Assembly (NCBI RefSeq): GCF_012641275.1 | Contig: NZ_JABAIA010000001.1 | Span: 1,054,001-1,118,000 of the forward strand | DNA from: Chitinophaga varians | Lineage (GTDB): Bacteria; Bacteroidota; Bacteroidia; Chitinophagales; Chitinophagaceae | Length of the DNA stretch: 64,000 bases | Direction of reading: 5' to 3' | Shown here: piece by piece, positions 1 to 8,968 of the stretch | Numbering within the stretch: the first letter of the stretch is position 1 | How the letters are laid out: each line of letters opens with the position of its first letter | Translations under genes and position numbers: made by a program | Notes under the pieces: generated by a model | Database searches by the model: none | What the model was told of the DNA's origin: nothing | Seen by the model: the letters and a program-made list of their open reading frames with translations, nothing else

Positions 1-1
1 C

Positions 2-133
2 CACTTCTGCTCACGCATATACGGCAAAAAGAAATTCAAAATAGAAAAAGTGAACCTGATCAAAGACGCCAACGGATGCGTGAAAGAAATCAGGATCATG
101 TATGACAGGAAAAAACTATTGGGTATTTTTTAA
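2..133 (+). CDS. C-terminal fragment of an unidentified protein (left edge)
   Basis: An open frame enters from the left edge and stops with TAA at 131-133. The visible 43 residues are basic and end in DRKKLLGIF. The stop lies 9 bases before the tssE start, so the gene is probably co-transcribed with tssE and tssF and may be another type VI secretion component. The fragment is too short for me to name a family. Confidence 0.5.
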   Translation, partial: HFCSRIYGKKKFKIEKVNLIKDANGCVKEIRIMYDRKKLLGIF

Positions 134-142
134 GCAATTCCC

Positions 143-574
143 ATGAAAGGAAAGTATTATAAGCTACCCATGGACTTCTCCCAGCTGCTGCAAAAGAAAG
201 ATGTGCCCGCTGTCAACCTGGAAGAATCCGTAGCACAACATATTCACCTGCTGATCACCACTGTACTGGGGGAAAACAAAGACGACCCCCAGTACGGCTG
301 TCAGTGGTGGGACAGCGATTTTGATATCAAAGCCTCCAACAACGAAGTAAAGGAACAGATCGAAAATGCGGTTAAAACAGCCGTATCACGATATGAAAAA
401 AGACTGGCACAAATCCGGGTGGTAGCGGCCGTCAACCAGGAAGAACTGTTGATGACACCCGCCCGCAAAATGAAAAAGAAGATACGGGTCACCGTTAGCG
501 GCACACTGGCAAAAAACAACAACCCCTTCCAGTACACCAGCTATTTCTATATCAGCCCGCTGTCGTATGATTAA
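143..574 (+). CDS. tssE: TssE, gp25-like baseplate wedge protein of type VI secretion
   Basis: This 143-residue protein has the length and layout of the gp25/TssE family: a conserved helix around residues 25-45 (EESVAQHIHLLITT), a short Trp-rich stretch (CQWWDSDF) and a C-terminal beta region. TssE is a cytoplasmic baseplate wedge subunit that, with TssF, TssG and TssK, nucleates assembly of the contractile sheath. tssF follows 46 bases downstream, as expected for a baseplate pair. The ATG at 143 is the only sensible start. The family call rests on recognition of the protein together with its neighbours. Confidence 0.85.
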   Translation: MKGKYYKLPMDFSQLLQKKDVPAVNLEESVAQHIHLLITTVLGENKDDPQYGCQWWDSDFDIKASNNEVKEQIENAVKTAVSRYEKRLAQIRVVAAVNQEELLMTPARKMKKKIRVTVSGTLAKNNNPFQYTSYFYISPLSYD

Positions 575-620
575 CAACTGTCCAGGAATTTTAGCGCCTT
601 TGCGCGAAACCATCTGATAC

Positions 621-2453
621 ATGAAAGAAAAAAAAGAAAGGATAAAAGACCGTATGCTGAAAACCGCTGCCCGCCTGTGGGGATACCCCGACGCGGAAGT
701 GGAAACCTCTTTTGACCCCATAGTACAACTCCTGCTGGAAGCCTGTGCCAGCGAACTGGAAAAAATATCAGGCGAAGTGGACGTCTCGCACGCCCGCCTG
801 GTGGAAAGACTGGCCCAGATCATGATGCCGGAGCCCATCACCAGCAGCCAGCCTGCTTTCGGTATCCTCCATGCCATGTCTACCGAAACCATCGCTGACG
901 TCCAGGCCGATCATCAATTCTATCATCATACAAAAGCCGGGCACAACAGCCAGGACCTGTTCTTTTCCCCGGTCACCACACATCGCCTCTTCAAAGGCCA
1001 TGTGCAATACCTGGGCATCGGCAGTAAACTATATGAAACGCGCGATAACTGGTTCAAGGAACAAATACTGCAAGGCCATACCCTCCCCGATGCGGCCCCC
1101 AACCACCTGTGGCTGGGCCTCTCCCTCGAGGACGCCAGCCTCAGCTACGAAGGCATGTCCTTCTTCTTTGACCTGCGCAATATCCACCAGCAGGAAATGT
1201 TCTACCACTACCTGCCACTGGCCCGTTTCTTTATCAACGATACAGAAGTGACCGTAAAAGCCGGCTACCATCAGAGCCGCCCTGTTGACGAAGAAGAAAT
1301 TGAAAGAATGGTGGAAGTGGCGGTGGACACCAACGCCCGCTACAGCCAGCATATACTGCAACGCTTCCGTAAACACTTCCTCACGATTACGGACACACGT
1401 ACCCACAAGGCAGGCGCTTCACCGCTGCCGGCCATACTGGTCAGCACCTTCGGACAGGAAGCCGAGAAACTGCAGAAAGAAATACAATGGGTCCGCATCG
1501 AATTCCCCGAAGCGCTTCACCACACCCTGCTGGAGGATTTATACTGCAGCATCAACTGCTTCCCCGTTATCAACAAAAAGAACAACGAACAGTCCCTGAA
1601 ACTGAACCGTTATCTCAATATCATCCCCCTCCAGACACCGGACATCTTCTTCGATATCAAAAGGGTATACGACCTGGAAGGCACCGATTATTATGTACGT
1701 AACTTCGCCACTGCGGGACAGATGCAGGAAGGGGAACTGGTAGTCCGCAGCAGCGGCATCGGCCGCTTTGACACCCGCGAGGCCAAAGAAGTGATCGCCT
1801 ATCTCATGGAAGTGATACGGGATGAAAGCTCGCTGTTTGAAGAAGTGAAAAACGACTACGTCACCAACCGCATGCGGGAACTGCATCAGCTGATCGCTTC
1901 ACTGGAAGAGCAACTGCAACCCGGTTCAAATAAAGGGAATATTCCGTACGTGATGGTGAAGCCCAAAGAAAATGCGGCTTATATCTTCATCGAGTTCTAT
2001 TCCACCAACGGTACTGCTGCCAACAACATCCGCATGGGCAGCAAATTGCTGGAATATGGCAGCATACAAACCAAACCAGGCAGCATTACGCTGCTGACCA
2101 ATACGCAAGGCGGTAAAGACAGGTTGAACATCGATGAGAAAATCAACCTCTATCGCGCTCACCTGCTGTCACATAACAGGGTTGTAACGCCGGAAGATAT
2201 CAAGGCGCTGTGCCGTACCATTTTCGGCAAAGAGCTGAAAGCAACTACGGTGGGCAAAGGCGTGAGCCTTCAGCCTGGCGGCAATGCGGGGTATGTAAGG
2301 ACTATGGACATCAAGCTGCAACTGCTACAGCCCATTGCCAAATATCCGTCCGCCAATCTGCATTATTTAAAAGAGGAACTGCTGCTCCAGCTGGAAGAAA
2401 AATCCGCCAATACATTCCCGTTCCGTGTATTCATCAATGATGTACTGATGTGA
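621..2453 (+). CDS. tssF: TssF, type VI secretion baseplate subunit
   Basis: A 610-residue protein of the usual TssF length. It starts with a charged helix (MKEKKERIKDRM) and has the family's N-terminal DPIVQLLLEACASELEKI stretch near residues 35-55. TssF forms the baseplate wedge with TssE and TssG in the cytoplasm. The gene lies just downstream of tssE. The last 91 bases overlap, in antisense, the 3' end of the convergent transglycosylase gene. tssG, often the next gene, is absent here; the following gene runs the other way. Confidence 0.85.
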   Translation: MKEKKERIKDRMLKTAARLWGYPDAEVETSFDPIVQLLLEACASELEKISGEVDVSHARLVERLAQIMMPEPITSSQPAFGILHAMSTETIADVQADHQFYHHTKAGHNSQDLFFSPVTTHRLFKGHVQYLGIGSKLYETRDNWFKEQILQGHTLPDAAPNHLWLGLSLEDASLSYEGMSFFFDLRNIHQQEMFYHYLPLARFFINDTEVTVKAGYHQSRPVDEEEIERMVEVAVDTNARYSQHILQRFRKHFLTITDTRTHKAGASPLPAILVSTFGQEAEKLQKEIQWVRIEFPEALHHTLLEDLYCSINCFPVINKKNNEQSLKLNRYLNIIPLQTPDIFFDIKRVYDLEGTDYYVRNFATAGQMQEGELVVRSSGIGRFDTREAKEVIAYLMEVIRDESSLFEEVKNDYVTNRMRELHQLIASLEEQLQPGSNKGNIPYVMVKPKENAAYIFIEFYSTNGTAANNIRMGSKLLEYGSIQTKPGSITLLTNTQGGKDRLNIDEKINLYRAHLLSHNRVVTPEDIKALCRTIFGKELKATTVGKGVSLQPGGNAGYVRTMDIKLQLLQPIAKYPSANLHYLKEELLLQLEEKSANTFPFRVFINDVLM

Positions 2454-3487
2454 GCATCTGTACTCAGTAACCTTACCTCGCCGCCGGTCTTTAACAGATC
2501 GAGCGGCACTCCTTTTTTACCGTCTGTGGCGCAGAGCACTACGGTATTACCAAAGCCGAGGTCTACATATACCCGGTTGCTCACAATCCACCCTTTGCCG
2601 GACAAACTGGCGTTACGTCCTACGTACACGCCATTGGCCTGCATATTGTCGAGCATATGAATGCTGACCAGCTCTCCGTCCCGGAAAGCGGCATTTGTTT
2701 GTAAACGGGCCGTATATACTGTGGTGGATTGTTTGGGCAATGCTTTTCTCCCTACGTTGATACGGATAGTATTAAAGTCCTGGATATTGCCGGGAGGCGG
2801 TGTTTGCGGATTGGCAAATACAGAGCCTTTGCTGTCTCTTTTGGCAAAGACGTTATAGCCAAAGCCAGGCAGATACAGCTCGGGACTTTCAAACAGCTGT
2901 TTGATGGCGATGATTTTGTAGATATACTGGGCCGTTTCGTTATTCAGCATCAGCTGGTAATAATCACGGCTACCCTGCCGGCGGATATTTTTGGAGATAT
3001 TGCCAGCCCCGCAGTTATAGGCAGCTGCGGCCAGTGTCCAGGACTGCAGCTGATCGTGCAACATGCGTATCAGCCGGCAGGCGGCATGCGTGGCCTTGAT
3101 CAGATGGTTACGCTCATCATAGCTGCCGGCTACGGTCAGCCCCAGTTCTGCTGCGGTACCCGGCATGATCTGCCATACGCCCTGTGCCCCTACGGGAGAG
3201 GTGGCGTTGGTAAGGCCGCTCTCCACAATAGGCAGATATTTAAAATCCAGCGGTACCTGGTACTGTTGCAGGATAGGTTCTATCACCGGAAAATACATTT
3301 CCGCTTTGGAACGAAGTGCCGGCAAATATCCCTGATAACGGAGATTTCTTTTAATGACGTCCATGAGCCGGAACGATACAAAGTCCCGCTCCATAGGCAC
3401 TACTTCGCCACAGAAGTCAACCTGCTGCGCCATCGCCGGAACAGTGAGGAGGCAGACGAACAACCCTATAAGGCACCAGTGTCTCAT
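2363..3487 (-). CDS. Secreted lytic transglycosylase fused to a TraM/VirB10-like C-terminal domain
   Basis: This 374-residue protein has a signal peptide (about 1-20, ending AMAQQ) and an SLT transglycosylase domain (about 60-200) with the catalytic Glu89 in IVESG and the GAQGVWQIMPGTA motif. It should cut peptidoglycan in the periplasm. After a Pro-rich linker, residues about 252-333 resemble the C-terminal beta domain of Bacteroidota conjugative TraM (VirB10-like): TARLQTNAAFRDGELVSIHM, then a VYVG turn and a final LCATDGKKGVPLDL strand. It is the last gene of the clpV-tssB-tssC operon, 11 bases after the TraN-like gene. The family level of the SLT domain is clear; the TraM resemblance is my reading of the pattern. 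The last 30 residues are Ser-rich, non-conserved and antisense to the end of tssF. Confidence 0.75.
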   Translation of the reverse strand: MRHWCLIGLFVCLLTVPAMAQQVDFCGEVVPMERDFVSFRLMDVIKRNLRYQGYLPALRSKAEMYFPVIEPILQQYQVPLDFKYLPIVESGLTNATSPVGAQGVWQIMPGTAAELGLTVAGSYDERNHLIKATHAACRLIRMLHDQLQSWTLAAAAYNCGAGNISKNIRRQGSRDYYQLMLNNETAQYIYKIIAIKQLFESPELYLPGFGYNVFAKRDSKGSVFANPQTPPPGNIQDFNTIRINVGRKALPKQSTTVYTARLQTNAAFRDGELVSIHMLDNMQANGVYVGRNASLSGKGWIVSNRVYVDLGFGNTVVLCATDGKKGVPLDLLKTGGEVRLLSTDAHISTSLMNTRNGNVLADFSSSWSSSSSFK

Positions 3488-3498
3488 GGCACGTTTTC

Positions 3499-4401
3499 CT
3501 ATTTTGTCAACATATACTTGGGCAATGTGCTGGCAGGCACATACAGCACCAGTTGCGGCTTGTTGTCGGCAGGCTCCAGCACGATGATGATCTCATCTTC
3601 CTTTTTGAAAGTCCTGGAAGGCACTACAAATACTTCCTGCGCTTCGCCGTGGGCTTCAATGGCAGCCGGGCCTTTCTTGTACAGCAAAGGCATGGTATGC
3701 AGCACCGCGGTGTCCTTTTTCTCTTTGTGTATCAGCGTAGCTTTCACAAACTCGTAAGGTTCCTTGTTTTTGTTGCGGATGTGGAAGCAGAAGTAGTTCA
3801 GTGAACTAAGTGTCATCGCTTTGGCGTAACCGAGGCTCACGCCGTCTATTTTCACTTCATAGTTGTGATTTACTTTACTGTCTTTTTTGAAGTCTTCCGC
3901 CAGATCGCTGACAGTAACAGTATCCACGCTGATCAGTGGAGCGCTGTCATCTTCCACAGGCAGCTGAAGGGTATTGGGATTTTTATTACCGGAATCCTTG
4001 TCACCATGCCTGGGCTCAGGAGTGCCGCCAGCCATGACGGTTTCCTTACCGCCTCCGGGTTTCTTCGACAACACATACTTCAGTTTGGCCAGATCTGCAT
4101 TCTCACGGTAGGTGAGGATCATGTAGTGAATATTGTCGCCTTCACGGACAATCAGATTGGTAGGCTTGGGAGATGCTGTGACCGCTCTTACCACCGCCAT
4201 GTTGCCGTCTACGATCCGGTAATCATAATCGGTGTTTTTTCCATCACCGATCTGGAACGTGGTGATAGGGGAACCACTGGTAATAAGGGTAGAAGCGCCT
4301 CTTTTTGTCAGCACAGTGTCGGTCCTTCCGACTTGCTGCGCCATCGCTGTGGGGGCCGTTCCAATTAACAAACAAAATAAAATACTGCGCACCGCTTTCA
4401 T
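3499..4401 (-). CDS. TraN-like (DUF4138-type) periplasmic protein in the type VI operon
   Basis: This 300-residue exported protein has a signal peptide ending at TAMAQQ (about residue 22), an N-terminal beta domain (about 30-115), a polar linker (about 120-165) and a C-terminal beta domain (about 180-295). The C-terminal part shows the spacing typical of Bacteroidota conjugation TraN/DUF4138: a YFCFHIRNKNKEPYEF strand, a PLLY strand, VFVVPSRTFKKED and a final LVLYV strand. TraN is the VirB9-like partner of TraM in conjugative transposons. The gene sits between tssC and the TraM-like transglycosylase, so it probably forms part of an envelope-spanning complex. It may correspond to one of the Bacteroidota-specific Tss membrane-complex proteins, but I cannot tell which. 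Confidence 0.6.
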   Translation of the reverse strand: MKAVRSILFCLLIGTAPTAMAQQVGRTDTVLTKRGASTLITSGSPITTFQIGDGKNTDYDYRIVDGNMAVVRAVTASPKPTNLIVREGDNIHYMILTYRENADLAKLKYVLSKKPGGGKETVMAGGTPEPRHGDKDSGNKNPNTLQLPVEDDSAPLISVDTVTVSDLAEDFKKDSKVNHNYEVKIDGVSLGYAKAMTLSSLNYFCFHIRNKNKEPYEFVKATLIHKEKKDTAVLHTMPLLYKKGPAAIEAHGEAQEVFVVPSRTFKKEDEIIIVLEPADNKPQLVLYVPASTLPKYMLTK

Positions 4402-4488
4402 TGTATTTACACTTAACAGTTGAGTTGGCTCTCAGGTTGTTTTATCTACCTGAAAAACAACCGTAATAAAAATTATGTCGTGCCGCAA

Positions 4489-4533
4489 TGATCAACGTTG
4501 TACAGGGCCTTGCCGGTTGTTCAACGATGATCA
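4489..4533 (-). terminator. Hairpin between tssC and the TraN-like gene (possible attenuator)
   Basis: Arms 4489-4500 and 4522-4533 pair with one mismatch in 12, in a 163-bp gap within the minus-strand operon. No T-tract follows directly, so it may reduce rather than stop transcription from sheath genes into the envelope genes. Confidence 0.3.
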
Positions 4534-4564
4534 CTGCCAGCATGTAATTGATCTGACTACCTGT

Positions 4565-5944
4565 TTATTTATCCTGCTCATATTTGGTATCCCACTCAGC
4601 TGCATCATCTCCTTTCTGGCCTTCCATTTTAATCAGGAAGTTTTTGGCAGGGAAATAAGGCTTCAGGTGAATATCCAGGTGGATACGGTCTTTCTGGATC
4701 GGGTCCTGTTCAAAACGGCGTATGTTGAAATCTTCGATCAGTTTATCCGGACCGGTAATACCATCGAGGAAGCGGATGATCTGCTTCATGAGGTCTTTAC
4801 GGGTATTGGCGTTGAAGTTTTCAAAAGCACGGCGGTTCAGGAAGTCCATCAGCACTTTGGTCACAAAGTCGAACACACGTACTACGGAGTAAGTCTGCAG
4901 GCCAAGGTTATCACCATTGAACAGTGTTTTGGCACTGAAGGCCATTACTTTGCCATATTCCTTCACCATGGGCACGAGGCCCATTTTTTCGAGGCTGGCG
5001 ATTTCGCTTTTCTTCAGTTCGAAGCGTACACCGTCTACTTCGTTCATGCCGCCGAATTTTTTACCGGCTGTAACCTGGGACATGAGGGTTTTGTAGATTT
5101 TACCTGCCAATGCACCGGAAGGCGGCACATAGAGGTTATCGTCCTCTCCTACTTCATCGAATTTGCCACGGCCAACAAGCCAGTTACAGGACATGATCAC
5201 ATTGGAGCGATGTATTTCGCCACCGGTGAGGTTCGCCAGTTCAAACATTTCCATCACGTCGTCCGGAGCGTCGAGGTGAGCGAAGTCTGTCACCAGCATG
5301 GCTTTGTTTTCATGTGCTATTTTAGCCCATTTTTCCAGCACCTTGTTGGAACCGAGATAACCCGGAATAACCAGCAGGCTGTAGTTATCGCGCAGATCGA
5401 GGCGGTCGTAGTTGGCCACCAGTTCCTCACGGACAGCGTCAATAAAGCGGGTGTTATCGAGGTCTTTCAGTTGTTCGAGTTCCACATTCATGAAAGAGAT
5501 GTTCTTCACTTTGTCGGACTCGGTATTTTTGAAGAACAGGGCCACATTGCGGTAGGACTGTTCCAGTTCGCGGGTGCCTTCCACGGCTTCAGCGAGGTTT
5601 TTGTTCAGCACCTGTTCAGCTTCGGCGGCGTGTTCGTTACAGAAGTCCACCATGTCCGGCAGTTCTGTAGCTTCGGAGAGCACTTTTTCCCAGAGGGACA
5701 GTGTTTTCCTGAGTTTATCTCTTTCCGATTTTTTTCCTGCTTCCGTGAGGAAAATATTACGGCGTGCTTTGCGGTCCGGGTTAAGGTTTTGAGCGCCTTC
5801 CACCGCAGCTTCGATGAGATCGAAGCCGCCGTATTTGACCAGGCTCTCAATATTTTGGGCGAGGTTAACTTCTGGTTTGGCTGACGGTTGTTGTCCCGCA
5901 TTTTGCAGGTCCTGCAGCTCCTCGTTTTTCTGTAATTCTGCCAT
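4565..5944 (-). CDS. tssC: TssC, large sheath subunit of type VI secretion
   Basis: The 459-residue protein matches the TssC/VipB large sheath subunit: an N-terminal region beginning VNLAQNIESLVKYGG, the core LLVIPGYLGSNKVLEKWAKIA-type segment, and the C-terminal half with NANTRKDLMKQIIRFLDGI and IHLDIHLKPYFPAKNFLIKM, typical of the sheath handshake strands. TssC pairs with TssB to form the contractile cytoplasmic sheath that ClpV later disassembles. tssB lies 40 bases upstream in the same operon. The length is somewhat short compared with proteobacterial TssC (about 490), as is usual in Bacteroidota systems. Confidence 0.9.
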   Translation of the reverse strand: MAELQKNEELQDLQNAGQQPSAKPEVNLAQNIESLVKYGGFDLIEAAVEGAQNLNPDRKARRNIFLTEAGKKSERDKLRKTLSLWEKVLSEATELPDMVDFCNEHAAEAEQVLNKNLAEAVEGTRELEQSYRNVALFFKNTESDKVKNISFMNVELEQLKDLDNTRFIDAVREELVANYDRLDLRDNYSLLVIPGYLGSNKVLEKWAKIAHENKAMLVTDFAHLDAPDDVMEMFELANLTGGEIHRSNVIMSCNWLVGRGKFDEVGEDDNLYVPPSGALAGKIYKTLMSQVTAGKKFGGMNEVDGVRFELKKSEIASLEKMGLVPMVKEYGKVMAFSAKTLFNGDNLGLQTYSVVRVFDFVTKVLMDFLNRRAFENFNANTRKDLMKQIIRFLDGITGPDKLIEDFNIRRFEQDPIQKDRIHLDIHLKPYFPAKNFLIKMEGQKGDDAAEWDTKYEQDK

Positions 5945-5984
5945 AAGAAATGATATTATGTTCCGGGATAGGGGAACCGTTTAA

Positions 5985-6431
5985 TTATTTTGTGTTCAGG
6001 TCTTTCAGCATGCCGCGTATAGCGTTCAGCATGGCCTGTCTGGCTTCCGGATCAGCGAGCGCCTGTTTAAGGATCTTGTTGGTCTTCAGGTTTTTCATGA
6101 TTTTCAGGTATTGCTCCTTCTCTGTGGCGAGGTCGTTGAGGAAAGCGCTTTGTTCGGTAATACCTTTCACGCCAAAATCGCCGAGGTGATGGAACTGCAG
6201 TTTTTCCGGCACCGGACGGCCTTCCGCATCATGGAAGCTCACGTTGAGGCTGGGCTTGAAGTGTTCAAAAACGGCTTCCACGGAAGTAAGCCCTTCCACG
6301 ATTTCAGGCTTTACAGGTGCTTGCTGCGTGAGTTTTTCAGCAAACAATGTACGGTTATGTGATATTTCCACAATGGCTTCATTGGCGTCCAGTTTGACTT
6401 CTGTGCCACCAATTCCGTAGTTGTCATTCAT
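5985..6431 (-). CDS. tssB: TssB, small sheath subunit of type VI secretion
   Basis: A 148-residue small sheath protein. It contains the family's FEHFKPSLNVSFHDAEG beta segment followed by a short FHHLGDFG segment and a C-terminal helical region ending in KDLNTK. TssB and TssC form the strands of the contractile sheath, and the TssB helices are the part recognised by ClpV. It lies 80 bases downstream of clpV and 40 bases upstream of tssC. Confidence 0.88.
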   Translation of the reverse strand: MNDNYGIGGTEVKLDANEAIVEISHNRTLFAEKLTQQAPVKPEIVEGLTSVEAVFEHFKPSLNVSFHDAEGRPVPEKLQFHHLGDFGVKGITEQSAFLNDLATEKEQYLKIMKNLKTNKILKQALADPEARQAMLNAIRGMLKDLNTK

Positions 6432-6511
6432 AACAAAACATTTTGAGATTTTCCAAATTAGTAAAAGGCCGGGGGATATGTTCCCTGTCCCTTTTTATTG
6501 TTTGAGGTTTT

Positions 6512-8968
6512 TTACTTGTTGATAGACCAGTCCAGTTTATCTTCTTTCAGGTCGAGCGTTACGGACATCTCCTTGCTAAGGCTGCCATCTATGATCATGC
6601 GTGACAATGGTTTGCGGAGCTGGCCACGGATCACTTCCCGGAGCGGGCGCGCGCCATAACGGGGCGAATAGCCCATCATGGCGAGGTGTTGCCGGGCTGC
6701 CGGTGTAACCGTCAGCGTGATCTGCTGCTGTTCCAGCAGGTGCAACAGGTGTTGCAGATGGATATCGAATATCTTCTCCACATTTTCCTGCCGGATAGGA
6801 CCGAAGGGAACGATCTCCGTCAGCCTTCCGAGAAATTCCGGCCGGAAGTGGCGGGTCATCAGTTCCATCAGCTGCTGTGACGGTGGTATCACCCCCTCCT
6901 CAAAGGAAGCGGCGATGGCGTCGCTACCGATATTGGAGGTAAAGAGCACCAGCGCATTGGAGAAGTCTCCTGTTTTCCCCAGTCTGTCGTGTAATTTGCC
7001 CTCGTCCATGATCTGTAAAAAGATATCAAATACAGACGGGTGGGCTTTTTCTATCTCGTCGAATAATACTACTGCGTAGGGTTGTTGCCGTATTTTGTTG
7101 ACCAGCAGGCCGCCTTCTTCATATCCTACATATCCCGGAGGCGCACCATACAGAAGAGCTGCAGCATGTTCTTCCTTAAACTCGGACATATCGAAGCGGA
7201 TCATGCAGCGTTCGTCCTGGAACAAGAAGTCTGCCAGAGATTTCGCCAGCTCCGTTTTACCGGTACCGGTAGGTCCCAGGAGGAAGAAAGAGCCAATTGG
7301 CTGCCCCGGTCTGCTGAGGCCGGACCGTGACTCCAGGATGGCGTCGGATACGGCTTTCAGGGCATGGTCCTGTCCTACTACCCTTTTACGCAGGTGCAGG
7401 TCCATGGCCACCAGGCGTTCTCTTTCCTGTGACTGGATTTTGCCCAGCGGCACGCCTGTCATGCCGGCTATCATGGTGGCCAGGTCAACAGGCGTTACGG
7501 TCTTATGTTGCACGGACACCACGCCGGCCAGCTGGTCCAGCAGTTGTTGCAGGTTGTCCAGCAGTACGGTGGTATCTGTTATTTTGGTCAGTTCAGTTTC
7601 TACCTGCAATTTACCGGTCAGCAGTGCGCCCAGTCTGTCAGTCAGTTGCCTGTAAAACCAATGCAGGTCTTCACTTTGTAAGTCTTCCTTACCACGCAGC
7701 GTTTCCAGTTCTTCCCGCAGGGACACGAGCAGTGGCGCGCCGGTGTCCTGCATGGTGCGGATAGCGGCCATGGTACGGTCCATCAGGTTGATGGCGCTGT
7801 CCGGCAGGCAACGTTCCTTCAGGTAGCGCCGGGAGAGGCGGATAGCCTCACGGGTGGCGTCCTGGGGGACCTGTAGCTGGTAAAAGCTTTCATATACCGG
7901 CACTACGGCGCTCATCATGCGGACAGCCTGTGTTTCGTCGGGCTCGCCGAGCGTGATGGTCTCAAAACGATGCCGCAGGATGGCGTCCGGCTCAATGAGT
8001 TTGCGGAAACCTTCCGGCGTGGTGGTACCGATGAGGATGATCTCTCCTTTTCCAAGTGCGGCTTTGATGACGTTGGCCATGCCGCCACCGGACTGTTTAT
8101 CGAGAAGGGTATGCAGATTGTCAATAAAGAGTATATGCCTGCCCGTTTGTTTGAGCTGTTGGATGATCTGAAGCAATCTGTCTTCCAGCTCATTTTTATA
8201 CGCAGCGCCGGCGATGAAGGCGCCATAGTCGAGGGCGTAAATATCAGATTGCTGTAACTGCAGCGGTACCTGCTTTTGTGCAATTGCGCGTGCCAGTCCT
8301 TCCACCAGTGCTGTTTTGCCTACGCCGCCTTCACCGATCACCAGCACGCTGGCGCGGTCTTTACGGGTAAGCACCTCCGACAGCGCGCGTATGTCGCCGT
8401 CTCTGCCGATGACCGGGTGATAAGTCTGCAACAGTTGCGGGTCTGTCATCCGGTACACATATTTCAGCGATGCCGGTTTGATGGCCGCTGTGGCGGTTTT
8501 GCCGTTAGCCGTGTTTTCCGGTCTGCTGCGGCCCTGTTCGCTGGCGGCAATGAGCTGGTCACGGGTAAAGGGGAACGATTTTAACTGCTCGTACGAAAAG
8601 CCCACCCCGGGGGTACATAACGCAATCAGCAGGCTCCAGGCATCCGTTTCCGGTTTATCTGCCTCCTGGGCTATACTGATGGCCTCCTGCAATACAGTGG
8701 CAGCGGCATCGTCGGGTTCAGCTTCGTCTACGGTGCGGGACGTACGGGGCAGCTCGTCCAGCCTTACTTCGGCCCATTCTTCCAGGTAGTATACGTCTAT
8801 ATTTATCTGATGCAGCAGGGGAGCCAGTCCCACCTCCTTATGCAGGGCGGCACGGAGCAGGTGAGCAGGGGAATACTGCACATGATGGTGATCTTTTGCA
8901 ATTGCCTGGGCAATCCTGAGAGCAGATTGCAGTTCAACGCTGAATATGGTCAATGTTGAAAGGGTCAT
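6512..8968 (-). CDS. clpV: TssH/ClpV, AAA+ unfoldase that recycles the contracted sheath
   Basis: This 818-residue Hsp100 protein has an N-terminal domain (about 1-150), a first AAA+ domain with Walker A GEGGVGKT (212-219), a middle region, and a second AAA+ domain with Walker A GPTGTGKT and an intact Walker B LFDEIEKAHP. ClpV binds the contracted TssBC sheath and pulls it apart for reuse. It is the first gene of the minus operon with tssB and tssC. Oddly, the first Walker B reads LFIDNLHTLL (about 280-289): the catalytic Glu is Asn, so the first ring probably binds but does not hydrolyse ATP efficiently. Arginine-finger residues (LRHRFE) are kept. Confidence 0.9.
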   Translation of the reverse strand: MTLSTLTIFSVELQSALRIAQAIAKDHHHVQYSPAHLLRAALHKEVGLAPLLHQINIDVYYLEEWAEVRLDELPRTSRTVDEAEPDDAAATVLQEAISIAQEADKPETDAWSLLIALCTPGVGFSYEQLKSFPFTRDQLIAASEQGRSRPENTANGKTATAAIKPASLKYVYRMTDPQLLQTYHPVIGRDGDIRALSEVLTRKDRASVLVIGEGGVGKTALVEGLARAIAQKQVPLQLQQSDIYALDYGAFIAGAAYKNELEDRLLQIIQQLKQTGRHILFIDNLHTLLDKQSGGGMANVIKAALGKGEIILIGTTTPEGFRKLIEPDAILRHRFETITLGEPDETQAVRMMSAVVPVYESFYQLQVPQDATREAIRLSRRYLKERCLPDSAINLMDRTMAAIRTMQDTGAPLLVSLREELETLRGKEDLQSEDLHWFYRQLTDRLGALLTGKLQVETELTKITDTTVLLDNLQQLLDQLAGVVSVQHKTVTPVDLATMIAGMTGVPLGKIQSQERERLVAMDLHLRKRVVGQDHALKAVSDAILESRSGLSRPGQPIGSFFLLGPTGTGKTELAKSLADFLFQDERCMIRFDMSEFKEEHAAALLYGAPPGYVGYEEGGLLVNKIRQQPYAVVLFDEIEKAHPSVFDIFLQIMDEGKLHDRLGKTGDFSNALVLFTSNIGSDAIAASFEEGVIPPSQQLMELMTRHFRPEFLGRLTEIVPFGPIRQENVEKIFDIHLQHLLHLLEQQQITLTVTPAARQHLAMMGYSPRYGARPLREVIRGQLRKPLSRMIIDGSLSKEMSVTLDLKEDKLDWSINK

